Shown: positions 1 to 5,685 of the stretch, in pieces
Numbering within the stretch: position 1 is the stretch's first letter
How the letters are laid out: every line of letters starts with the position of its first letter
Origin: Bacillota bacterium
GTDB taxonomy: Bacteria; Bacillota; Clostridia; Acetivibrionales; DSM-1351
Reading direction: 5' to 3'
Length of the DNA: 8,763 bases
Assembly: GCA_023436515.1 (NCBI GenBank)
Contig: JAEZIV010000198.1
Location: 1-8,763, forward strand
Program-made: the position numbers and the translations under genes
The notes under the pieces: model-generated
The model's input: the letters and a program-made list of their open reading frames with translations, nothing else
Told to the model about the DNA's origin: nothing
The model's database searches: none

Positions 1-73
1 ATATTATGCAAACAAACTAAAGATTACTAAATATTATATGAAAAAGTCATCTATCATTTGTTGCTCATTGTTC

Positions 74-102
74 ATTATATTCAAATTGTAACAGTTTGTC
101 AA
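74..102 (-). promoter_or_regulatory. Consensus vegetative promoter firing leftward out of the window
   Basis: On the minus strand a perfect -35 TTGACA (97-102) is separated by exactly 17 nt from a perfect -10 TATAAT (74-79). Transcription would start near position 67 and run off the left edge. Nothing in the remaining 67 nt looks like a ribosome binding site followed by a sustained reading frame, so the gene it serves must begin beyond the window, or the product is a small RNA. The -35 sits in a 13-bp palindrome (93-105) with arms AGTTTG and CAAACT. Confidence 0.65.
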
Positions 103-158
103 ACTTTTTGAAATAAAACAGCAATTTTTTAGTAATATTTTTGTAATATGGATATAGT

Positions 159-671
159 CTAAAGTAATTTGTACATTATTTGAACCGAACTGTTAACATT
201 AATTGATTGATTTTTGTAATAGCCGCTGAAATTTGAAAAGCTGCACTTTTTCCAAAAGCCGATCCCAGGTATGTTATTCTTGTACACCGACAAAAATATT
301 ATTGTAATACCGCATTCCTTCAGGTAGTTTTCCAGAAGGAATACAATTCTTTGGCCAAACCCCTTTCCCTGATATGGGGTATTGATAATCATAGAGTTTA
401 TCCAAACAATGTTATCCTTTTTTGCCACAATACCTTTAATCAAACCCACGAATTCACCTGTTTTAAGATGTATGTCCAGAAAAAATGCATTTTCTCTTTG
501 TATAAACTGAGAAATCTGTACAGAGAATTGCTCATATATGATGTCATGAAAAATTCCGGTGGCATATTTAAACTCACGAGAATTTCTGTATAGGGAATAA
601 ATGTTCCTTATACTGGACTTATCAATATTTTTTATATAAAATTTTTCGTCACAAATCTTAATATTAAGCAT
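159..671 (-). CDS. GNAT-family N-acetyltransferase
   Basis: This is a predicted cytoplasmic acetyl-CoA-dependent acetyltransferase of about 170 residues, a normal length for a one-domain GNAT protein. The diagnostic motif A is visible as Q-G-K-G-F-G at residues 101-106, following the beta strand INSMIIN (91-97). It is the acetyl-CoA pyrophosphate-binding loop (Q/RxxGxG/A). The later 'SVYKNNIPGIGFWKKCSF' stretch (128-145) is the typical GNAT pattern 'N..A..lYek.GF', with Phe139-Trp140 in place of the usual Leu/Phe-Tyr. The N-terminal third is divergent, so the substrate (small molecule, peptide or protein N-terminus) cannot be told. I chose the ATG at 671 because GGTGA lies 5 nt before it. The in-frame GTG at 680 would add three residues but has no ribosome binding site. 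The gene is AT-rich and stands alone, with no partner on its strand. No clear hairpin terminator follows it. Confidence 0.85.
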   Translation of the reverse strand: MLNIKICDEKFYIKNIDKSSIRNIYSLYRNSREFKYATGIFHDIIYEQFSVQISQFIQRENAFFLDIHLKTGEFVGLIKGIVAKKDNIVWINSMIINTPYQGKGFGQRIVFLLENYLKECGITIIFLSVYKNNIPGIGFWKKCSFSNFSGYYKNQSINVNSSVQIMYKLL

Positions 672-719
672 TCGCTTCACCCGAGGTCACATATTATCAA
701 AAATTAATTGTTTATATCG

Positions 720-728
720 ATTATAACA
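720..728 (-). promoter_or_regulatory. Extended -10 promoter for the GNAT gene
   Basis: The minus strand reads TGTTATAAT, an extended -10 element (TGn plus TATAAT). It lies about 49 nt upstream of the GNAT start codon at 671. No good -35 hexamer is present at 16-18 nt, which is usual for extended -10 promoters. The DNA is very AT-rich, so a chance match is possible. Confidence 0.4.
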
Positions 729-775
729 AATATATTAGACCAATAAAGTATAATAATTATTAATTTAGGAAATAT

Positions 776-804
776 TTGACAAATATATGTAATTTTATTA
801 TATT
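776..804 (+). promoter_or_regulatory. Strong sigma-A type promoter for the 77-residue protein gene
   Basis: A perfect -35 TTGACA (776-781), a 17-nt spacer and a -10 TATATT (799-804) are seen. Transcription should begin near 811, leaving a leader of about 30 nt before the ATG at 840. The -35 hexamer is embedded in a 15-bp palindrome (772-786) with arms ATATTTG and CAAATAT, which could bind a dimeric repressor. Confidence 0.7.
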
Positions 805-839
805 TATTTCTGGAAAACAAATAAACGGAGATTGATATT

Positions 840-1073
840 ATGACAGAGGATTTTAATAGCATCGAACAGCAGCTGATGGAATGCTGTATAATGATAGTAT
901 CCTTACTTATCAGACAGTATCGAGATAACACAATAAATATATCTGATTTTAAAAGTCATACAACAAATAAAATCAGATATATACTTGAACATCTGGAGCA
1001 GGAACCTGATGGTGTAAAGAAAAATTCCATCCAAAAGCTGTTGGACGAATATAACAATATCATTGACTACTAA
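840..1073 (+). CDS. Small hypothetical protein (77 residues), predicted helical
   Basis: I do not recognise this protein. The start is supported by CGGAG (826-830), 9 nt before the ATG, and by a near-consensus promoter about 30 nt further upstream. The product is charged and looks all-helical. An N-terminal helix holds a hydrophobic, cysteine-containing patch (MECCIMIVSLLI, residues 13-24), too short and too closely flanked by charges to be a clear membrane segment. A second amphipathic region (about 36-75) ends in a Leu/Lys/Glu-rich helix. No signal peptide, metal site or catalytic motif is visible; the adjacent Cys15-Cys16 is the only notable residue pair. Its stop codon overlaps the stop of the convergent Spo0E-like gene by 4 nt, and no terminator separates the two. 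A role in the same sporulation or stationary-phase circuit is only a guess from position. Confidence 0.65.
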   Translation: MTEDFNSIEQQLMECCIMIVSLLIRQYRDNTINISDFKSHTTNKIRYILEHLEQEPDGVKKNSIQKLLDEYNNIIDY

Positions 1074-1225
1074 TTGAAGTGGTAAAACTTTATTATCAGA
1101 TTGTCCAACTGCTTGCTTATACGTAATACATCATTGTGTGTCCATGGTTCTGTTTCAAGTAAATTATAGAGTTCTTTTTTCAGAGCTTCTACTTCAGTAT
1201 TAAGCAAAAACTTATTCTTCTTCAT
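1070..1225 (-). CDS. Spo0E-like sporulation regulatory protein (aspartyl-phosphate phosphatase family)
   Basis: This 51-residue gene is easy to miss because of its size. Its translation fits the Spo0E-like family (in Bacillus, Spo0E, YisI and YnzD). An N-terminal helix V-E-A-L-K-K-E-L-Y-N-L-L (12-23) leads, through a short linker, to the signature V-L-R-I-S-K-Q-L-D-N-L-I (33-44). This matches the family pattern 'vl.lSqeLDklI..y', with Ser37, Leu40 and Asp41 conserved, followed by an aromatic end (Phe47-Tyr48). In Bacillus such two-helix proteins dephosphorylate Spo0A~P and so delay sporulation; family members elsewhere may act on other response regulators. Start evidence: GGTGATC, complementary to the 16S rRNA 3' end, sits 2 nt before the ATG, so the ribosomal alignment is good. 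A promoter lies about 35 nt upstream. The target is not shown by the sequence, and no kinase or regulator gene is adjacent. Confidence 0.8.
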   Translation of the reverse strand: MKKNKFLLNTEVEALKKELYNLLETEPWTHNDVLRISKQLDNLIIKFYHFN

Positions 1226-1267
1226 ATGATCACCACTTTTTCTCTTTTGTAATATTATGTATGTATT

Positions 1268-1296
1268 ATTTTACCATTATTATGCATTTTTGTAAA
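1268..1296 (-). promoter_or_regulatory. Promoter for the Spo0E-like gene
   Basis: The minus strand carries -35 TTTACA (1291-1296), a 17-nt spacer and -10 TAAAAT (1268-1273), with TGG just before the -10, so it is also an extended -10 element. The expected start near 1261 gives a leader of about 35 nt. It is a good vegetative-type promoter; no sigma-H-like element was recognised. Confidence 0.6.
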
Positions 1297-1571
1297 TATT
1301 AATTCTATAATTGTTATATTATTGTATAATTATAAATATTTTTATATCTTTTACAAATAACACCCATCAAAATCATTCAAATTACATTAAAAAAGACCCT
1401 ATTTATACAAATATAAGCTCATTCTTAATCAGGAATAATTATCTATTCTTCATGAAATTTTTATTAATAATATAGTAATTTTTTTTGTCCTATAAATTCA
1501 TAAATAAACTTTTAAAAATTTTTTTAAATTGCTTTCATTAAAAAAAGGATTATTAATTATTTTATAGAATG

Positions 1572-1577
1572 TATAAT
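1572..1577 (+). promoter_or_regulatory. Probable -10 element for hppA
   Basis: A perfect TATAAT lies about 84 nt upstream of the hppA start. The expected start site is near 1584, giving a leader of about 77 nt. No good -35 is present at 16-18 nt (the sequence there is like ATTATT), so the assignment is tentative. Poly-A runs just upstream (1540-1546) could act as an UP element. Confidence 0.35.
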
Positions 1578-1660
1578 TTGGGTTAATTTTTTTAAATCCA
1601 ATGCATGCATTTTCCTGTTAATATTTTTAATTTTATATTATGAAAAGGATGTGTGTTTAA

Positions 1661-3910
1661 ATGTCTGGTCTCAGCAATGCAACAAGTTTTGAAACCTTTG
1701 GCATTTGGTGTGTGCTTGCTATTGCCTTTATGGGCTTAGCTTATGCCCTTTTACTTCGTCGTCAGGTCTTGAAGTTCGACAAGGGTACTGAAAAAATGCA
1801 AGAAGTTTGGGGATCAATTAAGAGCGGTGCGGATGCTTACCTACGTCGTCAGCTTAAGTCTATTATTCCCCTTATAGCAGTTCTCACTGTTCTACTCTTC
1901 TTCTCAGTTTATATTGTTCCTCCTAGTGATGAAGCAACAAAACGTTTTTCTGATTATAGTCCCGATACTATCAAAATAATAATTGGTCTTGCAAGAGCTG
2001 TTGCTTTTATTATGGGTGCAACCTTCTCATTACTGGTTGGACAATTTGGTATGAGAATGGCTGTTGAGGGTAATGTACGCGTGGCTTCGGCTTCCAGAAG
2101 AAGCTTCGGCGAAGCTTTAAAAATAGCTTACAGGACCGGCACTATTACCGGAATGCTGACAGATGGTCTGGGGCTTCTCGGGGGAACTCTTATCTTTATA
2201 ATTCTAGGAATTGCTGCTCCTGATGCATTGTTGGGCTTTGGTTTTGGAGGAACGCTACTGGCGCTCTTTATGAGAGTAGGCGGAGGAATCTACACTAAGG
2301 CTGCAGACGTTGGCGCTGATCTGGTTGGAAAGGTTGAAGCAGGTATTCCTGAGGATGATCCTCGTAATGCAGCCGTAATTGCAGACCTGGTCGGTGATAA
2401 TGTTGGTGACTGTGCCGGTATGGCAGCAGATATTTTCGAATCCTATGAAGTTACAATTGTATCAGGACTTATACTGGGACTCTCTCTTTATGGTATTACC
2501 GGTGAGTTGAAGTGGATCATATTCCCTCTGCTTGTAAGAGGAATCGGTGTTCTATCTTCTATTATAGGTACATATTTGGTGAGAGGTACTAAGAAGGGTG
2601 ATGCACTTAAGTCCATAAATAGAGGTTTTTATACCTCAGCTGCAATTAGTCTTGCGTCCTTTGCTCTATTGGCTGCCTTCTATATGAACGAGTGGAGAGC
2701 TTTCCTGTGTGTCGGTGTTGGTATATTACTTGCTGTGGCCCTGGATGAGGTTACAAAATATTTTACAGATACGTCACACAAGCCTGTTAAGGATATAGCA
2801 GCTTCCTCTAAAACCGGATCTGCCACCCTTATCCTCCGTGGTCTTGCTGAAGGCTTTGAAAGTGCAGTATGGCAGACTCTTGTTATAGCTGCCACAATTT
2901 TAAGCTCGGTACTTATTTTCTGGGGGCATGATGTACATTATGTACTCTATGGCGTTGCCATGACAGGTATTGGTATGCTTACCCTTACCGGAAACAATGT
3001 TGCCATGGACTCCTTTGGTCCTATTGCCGACAACGCTAATGGTATTGGTGAGCTGGCAGGTCTTGATAAGGATGCCCGAGTTGTTATGGATAGTCTGGAC
3101 GCGACAGGAAACACTACAAAAGCAATCACTAAGGGCGTTGCTATAGGATCAGCAGTAATAGCAGCCGTATCATTGTTTGGCTCCTTCCTCACTGACGTAT
3201 CAAAAATTCAGATTGGTATGGGTGTAAAGGAAACCATTTTCGATACAGGTATAAGAGTATCCAGTCCCACAGTATTTATTGGTATGCTAATTGGTGCTTG
3301 TATCCCTTGGCTCTTCTCCTCCCTTATAATCAACTCGGTAACAAGAGCTGCCTCTTTGATTGTTAATGAAGTAAGAAGACAGTTTAAAATCCCGGGCCTT
3401 CTTCAAGGTACAGTAAAGCCGGATTACCAGCAGGCTGTTGATATCTGTACTGTAGCCGCACAAAGGGAGCTACTGGGACTTGCAATAATAGCTGTGGTCT
3501 CGCCACTAATCGTGGGTATTATGCTAGGTGTTGAGGCTTTAGGTGGTTTCCTCGCTGGAGTTATCATTTCAGGACAGCTGCTAGCCGTATTTATGGCTAA
3601 CTCCGGCGGTGCCTGGGATAACGCAAAGAAGACAATCGAAGACGGCGCTCACGGAGGCAAGGGTTCAGAAAGTCATAAGGCTGCAGTTGTCGGAGATACC
3701 GTTGGCGATCCTTTAAAGGATACTGCAGGTCCAGCTCTTAATCCTATGATCAAAGTTATAAATCTGGTTTCCCTTTTAGCAGCACCTATTCTTATTCAGT
3801 ACAAGAATACAGACCCCGGAATGATCATAGCCCTTGGCTTGTGCGCTGTTTTGATAGTTGGAGCTATTATCTACTCAAAGAAAGGCGGCTTTAAGAAAAG
3901 CCGTGTATAA
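1661..3910 (+). CDS. hppA: Membrane-bound proton-translocating pyrophosphatase, potassium-independent type
   Basis: This integral membrane pump couples hydrolysis of pyrophosphate to two phosphates with ion export across the cytoplasmic membrane, recovering energy from the PPi released in biosynthesis. At 749 residues it is full length for the family (roughly 650-800, about 16 membrane helices), with the first two helices near 14-32 and 68-86. The active-site motifs are all present: [11 protein letters not shown] at 216-226 (Lys224 and Glu226), the Mg-PPi-binding Asp cluster in DDPRN...GDNVGD at 232-250, [10 protein letters not shown] at 452-461, and the C-terminal GGAWDNAKK (649-657) and [15 protein letters not shown] (677-691). 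The determinant loop reads G-N-T-T-K-A-I-T (483-490). Lys487 together with Thr490 is the signature of potassium-independent enzymes; potassium-dependent ones have Ala and Gly/Ala there. Such enzymes are proton pumps in all cases I know. AAGGA ends 11 nt before the ATG, somewhat far but usable. The gene is monocistronic, followed by a strong terminator. Confidence 0.97.
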   Translation: MSGLSNATSFETFGIWCVLAIAFMGLAYALLLRRQVLKFDKGTEKMQEVWGSIKSGADAYLRRQLKSIIPLIAVLTVLLFFSVYIVPPSDEATKRFSDYSPDTIKIIIGLARAVAFIMGATFSLLVGQFGMRMAVEGNVRVASASRRSFGEALKIAYRTGTITGMLTDGLGLLGGTLIFIILGIAAPDALLGFGFGGTLLALFMRVGGGIYTKAADVGADLVGKVEAGIPEDDPRNAAVIADLVGDNVGDCAGMAADIFESYEVTIVSGLILGLSLYGITGELKWIIFPLLVRGIGVLSSIIGTYLVRGTKKGDALKSINRGFYTSAAISLASFALLAAFYMNEWRAFLCVGVGILLAVALDEVTKYFTDTSHKPVKDIAASSKTGSATLILRGLAEGFESAVWQTLVIAATILSSVLIFWGHDVHYVLYGVAMTGIGMLTLTGNNVAMDSFGPIADNANGIGELAGLDKDARVVMDSLDATGNTTKAITKGVAIGSAVIAAVSLFGSFLTDVSKIQIGMGVKETIFDTGIRVSSPTVFIGMLIGACIPWLFSSLIINSVTRAASLIVNEVRRQFKIPGLLQGTVKPDYQQAVDICTVAAQRELLGLAIIAVVSPLIVGIMLGVEALGGFLAGVIISGQLLAVFMANSGGAWDNAKKTIEDGAHGGKGSESHKAAVVGDTVGDPLKDTAGPALNPMIKVINLVSLLAAPILIQYKNTDPGMIIALGLCAVLIVGAIIYSKKGGFKKSRV

Positions 3911-3953
3911 ATAGGCTTTGGCAAAGAAAACCTAATTTTCGTATAAATATATC

Positions 3954-3992
3954 AGAGACAGAATTCTTCCTAAGAGTTTTGTCTCTTTTTTT
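3954..3992 (+). terminator. Rho-independent terminator of hppA
   Basis: A 15-bp stem pairs 3954-3968 with 3972-3986, with two G-U pairs and a 3-nt CCT loop. A run of seven T follows (3986-3992). It begins 43 nt after the hppA stop and should isolate it from the next gene. Confidence 0.9.
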
Positions 3993-4057
3993 ATATGGAA
4001 GCTAACGAATTAAACTCAAATATTTTATTAAAATAATATTAAAAAGAAGTATTTTCG

Positions 4058-4063
4058 AGGAGG
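4058..4063 (+). promoter_or_regulatory. Ribosome binding site deciding the start of the 59-residue gene
   Basis: AGGAGG is a full Shine-Dalgarno match. It lies 1 nt before the ATG at 4065, too close for use, and 4 nt before the ATG at 4068, which is short but workable. The second ATG is therefore the better start. Confidence 0.7.
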
Positions 4064-4067
4064 TATG

Positions 4068-4247
4068 ATGAGAAACAAAAGAAGAAATGACAGCTATGTA
4101 GCAGCAAAAATCAATAATATTATAGATAGTATACCTACCAATCCCTTCATAGGTTTCAGCAGTACCGTCAGAAATAATCAATATTATGAGGATTGGGACG
4201 AGTTCACATACTCTGAGGAGCAGTCAGAGTACCGAAGAGAGAAGTAA
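4068..4247 (+). CDS. Small hypothetical hydrophilic protein (59 residues)
   Basis: I do not recognise this protein. It begins with a basic tail (M-R-N-K-R-R-N), followed by a helix-like segment to about residue 22. Next is a 'PTNPFIGFSS' stretch (23-32). The end is Tyr-, Asp- and Glu-rich and acidic (39-56), closing with R-R-E-K. There is no signal peptide, membrane segment or cysteine. The strongest evidence for a real gene is the full AGGAGG at 4058-4063 and the clean terminator 7 nt after the stop. Together with the hppA terminator before it, this makes it a stand-alone transcript. No convincing sigma-A promoter was found in the 65 nt between the hppA terminator and the ribosome binding site; TAAAAT at 4029-4034 is a possible -10 with no -35. 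An alternative sigma factor is possible. The charge layout (basic start, acidic end) would suit a nucleic-acid or partner-binding peptide, but that is speculation. Confidence 0.7.
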   Translation: MRNKRRNDSYVAAKINNIIDSIPTNPFIGFSSTVRNNQYYEDWDEFTYSEEQSEYRREK

Positions 4248-4253
4248 TTACCG

Positions 4254-4291
4254 GGGGCTGATGCATGGTTTTTCTGCAGCAGCCCCTTTCT
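4254..4291 (+). terminator. Rho-independent terminator after the 59-residue gene
   Basis: A GC-rich stem pairs 4254-4265 with 4275-4286 (12 bp with one mismatch, GGGGCTG against CAGCCCC at the base) around a 9-nt loop. TTTCTATT follows. The U tract is interrupted by one C. Confidence 0.8.
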
Positions 4292-4302
4292 ATTGATAAA
4301 TA

Positions 4303-4331
4303 TTGTTAAAATGAGTGATATAATATAAAAT
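4303..4331 (+). promoter_or_regulatory. Promoter region of the metY-rqcH-aminotransferase operon
   Basis: TTGTTA (4303-4308), a 17-nt spacer and TAAAAT (4326-4331) form one promoter. Overlapping it, TGATATAAT (4316-4324) is a consensus extended -10. A further TATAAT lies at 4331-4336. The leader to the metY start is about 60 nt and shows no SAM riboswitch or T-box fold. Confidence 0.55.
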
Positions 4332-4397
4332 ATAATAATCTAAGCTGGTATTGAAATTATTTTATATAAGTTCTAATCATAAGGAGTGATTCTAGTC

Positions 4398-5666
4398 ATG
4401 TCATGGAAAATTGAAACCCAATGTCTTCAGGAGGGCTATAAGCCCGGAAATGGTGAACCCCGTGTTTTGCCGATTTATCAGAGCACAACATATAAATACG
4501 ATTCCACCGAGCATGTTGCAAAGCTGTTTGATTTATCAGTACCTGGTCATATGTATTCAAGAATAAGCAACCCCACCGTTGAATGTGTAGAAAACAAGAT
4601 TGCTGCTCTAGAAGGCGGTATAGCTGCCCTATGTACCTCCTCAGGCCAGGCTGCTTCTTTGCTCTCAATATTGAATATTTGTAAGAACGGAGATCATTTC
4701 GTATGTTCAAGCACTATTTATGGAGGAACCTTTAATCTTTTCGATAAAAGACTGAGGGAAATGGGTATTGATATAACCTTTGTAAATCAGGACAGCTCCG
4801 AGGAAGAAATTCAAAAGGCCTTTAAGCCTAATACTAAGGCTCTGTTCGGTGAATCCATTGCAAATCCCAAAATTAGTATTCTAGACATTGAGAAATTTGC
4901 CAGAATTGCCCACAGGAATAATGTTCCCCTGATTATTGATAATACCTTTGCAACACCTATTCTTCTCAGACCTATTGAGTATGGTGCTGACATTGTTATA
5001 CATTCCACAACAAAATATATGGATGGTCATGCTTTGTGTATCGGCGGTGTAATTGTTGATTCAGGAAACTTCAATTGGGAAAGCGGAAATTTCCCGGGTC
5101 TTACTCAACCGGATGAATCCTATCACGGAATGGTTTATACTAGGGATTGCGGAAAGGCTGCTTATATTACTAAAGCCAGAGTACAGCTGATAAGGGATTT
5201 TGGCTGCTATATGTCGGCAAATAATGCATTTTTGCTTAATATTGGCCTTGAAACTCTTCATTTAAGAATGGAACGCCACACAAGCAATGCACAAAGGGTG
5301 GCTGAATATCTGACAACCTGCGACAAGGTTGTATCGGTAAGCTATCCAACCTTAAAGGAGGACCCTTACCATCAATTGGCTCAAAAGTATCTGCCCAAGG
5401 GCTGCAGCGGTGTAATCTCCTTTAAAATAAAAGGAGGAAGAGAAGCTGCCGTTAAATTTATGGATAAGCTTAAATTGGCAGCGATTGTAGTGCATGTTGC
5501 CGATTGCAGAACTGCCGTCCTCCACCCTGCAAGCTCAACTCACAGACAGCTGTCAGATGAACAGCTGGTACAGGCTGGAATAGATCCTGCCTTAATTAGG
5601 TTCTCAGTTGGTATCGAAAATGTAGAAGATATTATTGAAGATATCCGCCAGGCACTTATGGACTAA
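4398..5666 (+). CDS. metY: O-acetylhomoserine sulfhydrylase (aminocarboxypropyltransferase)
   Basis: This is a PLP enzyme of the Cys/Met metabolism family (fold type I). It makes homocysteine from O-acetylhomoserine and sulfide, feeding methionine synthesis in the cytoplasm. The 422-residue length fits MetY (about 420-430) better than cystathionine gamma-synthase or gamma-lyase (about 380-400). Visible residues: Tyr53 and Arg55 in YSRISNPT (from the neighbouring subunit, contacting PLP phosphate), SSGQAA at 81-86, Asp181 in IIDNTFATP (pyridine nitrogen) and the Schiff-base Lys206 in HSTTKYMDGHA. Also seen are the late HPASSTHRQLSDEQ stretch (376-389) and the substrate-carboxylate Arg401 in RFSVGIE. 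The region NFPGLTQPDESYHG (231-244) is characteristic of the MetY branch. AAGGAGTGAT at 4381-4390 is the ribosome binding site for the ATG at 4398. An in-frame GTG at 4386 lies within it and cannot be the start. It is the first gene of a likely operon with rqcH, 19 nt downstream. An acylhomoserine or trans-sulfuration variant cannot be excluded. Confidence 0.92.
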   Translation: MSWKIETQCLQEGYKPGNGEPRVLPIYQSTTYKYDSTEHVAKLFDLSVPGHMYSRISNPTVECVENKIAALEGGIAALCTSSGQAASLLSILNICKNGDHFVCSSTIYGGTFNLFDKRLREMGIDITFVNQDSSEEEIQKAFKPNTKALFGESIANPKISILDIEKFARIAHRNNVPLIIDNTFATPILLRPIEYGADIVIHSTTKYMDGHALCIGGVIVDSGNFNWESGNFPGLTQPDESYHGMVYTRDCGKAAYITKARVQLIRDFGCYMSANNAFLLNIGLETLHLRMERHTSNAQRVAEYLTTCDKVVSVSYPTLKEDPYHQLAQKYLPKGCSGVISFKIKGGREAAVKFMDKLKLAAIVVHVADCRTAVLHPASSTHRQLSDEQLVQAGIDPALIRFSVGIENVEDIIEDIRQALMD

Positions 5667-5671
5667 AATAT

Positions 5672-5676
5672 AGGAG
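5672..5676 (+). promoter_or_regulatory. Ribosome binding site deciding the rqcH start
   Basis: AGGAG ends 3 nt before the ATG at 5680 and 9 nt before the ATG at 5686. The second fits ribosome spacing and gives the family-typical N-terminus M-P-F-D-G, so 5686 is preferred. Confidence 0.7.
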
Positions 5677-5685
5677 TAAATGAAA

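Larger units (their letters stand above)
1226..1660. other. 435-bp AT-rich divergent intergenic region
   Basis: No gene is seen between the Spo0E-like gene and hppA. The stretch is extremely AT-rich with many A and T runs (for example around 1481-1487, 1518-1525 and 1541-1546), suggesting curved DNA. It holds the leftward promoter at 1268-1296 and a likely -10 for hppA at 1572-1577. Other items are an imperfect inverted repeat (1578-1601, arms TTGGGTT and AATCCAA, one G-T pair) and a perfect 10-bp palindrome ATGCATGCAT (1601-1610). Neither resembles a known riboswitch, and no poly-U hairpin was found. The length is more than a simple promoter needs. Confidence 0.6.

Noticed and set aside
95..103. 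TTTGTCAAA as a stand-alone Spo0A box
   Set aside because: Any TTGACA -35 reads TGTCAA on the other strand, so the match is largely inherent to the promoter. It is kept only as part of the low-confidence palindrome finding.
130..158. Terminator for the GNAT gene
   Set aside because: Only AT-rich direct repeats (GTAATAT twice) are present, with no GC-containing stem.
351..593. 80-residue plus-strand reading frame
   Set aside because: It lies wholly antisense to the GNAT gene, lacks a good ribosome binding site, and the GNAT motif A is clear on the other strand.
704..931. 75-residue minus-strand reading frame in the divergent promoter region
   Set aside because: It is Ile/Tyr/Ser-rich, as expected from random AT-rich DNA, and covers two promoters and the start of the better-supported 840-1073 gene.
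1601..1643. Short upstream reading frames (starting at 1601 and 1605) in the hppA leader
   Set aside because: They have no ribosome binding site, encode only 6 and 12 residues, and start within a simple ATGCATGCAT palindrome.
3886..3903. Perfect 7-bp hairpin (CGGCTTT, loop AAGA, AAAGCCG) at the very end of hppA
   Set aside because: It lies within coding sequence, has no U tract, and the real terminator follows at 3954-3992. It probably reflects Lys/Gly/Phe/Ser codons.
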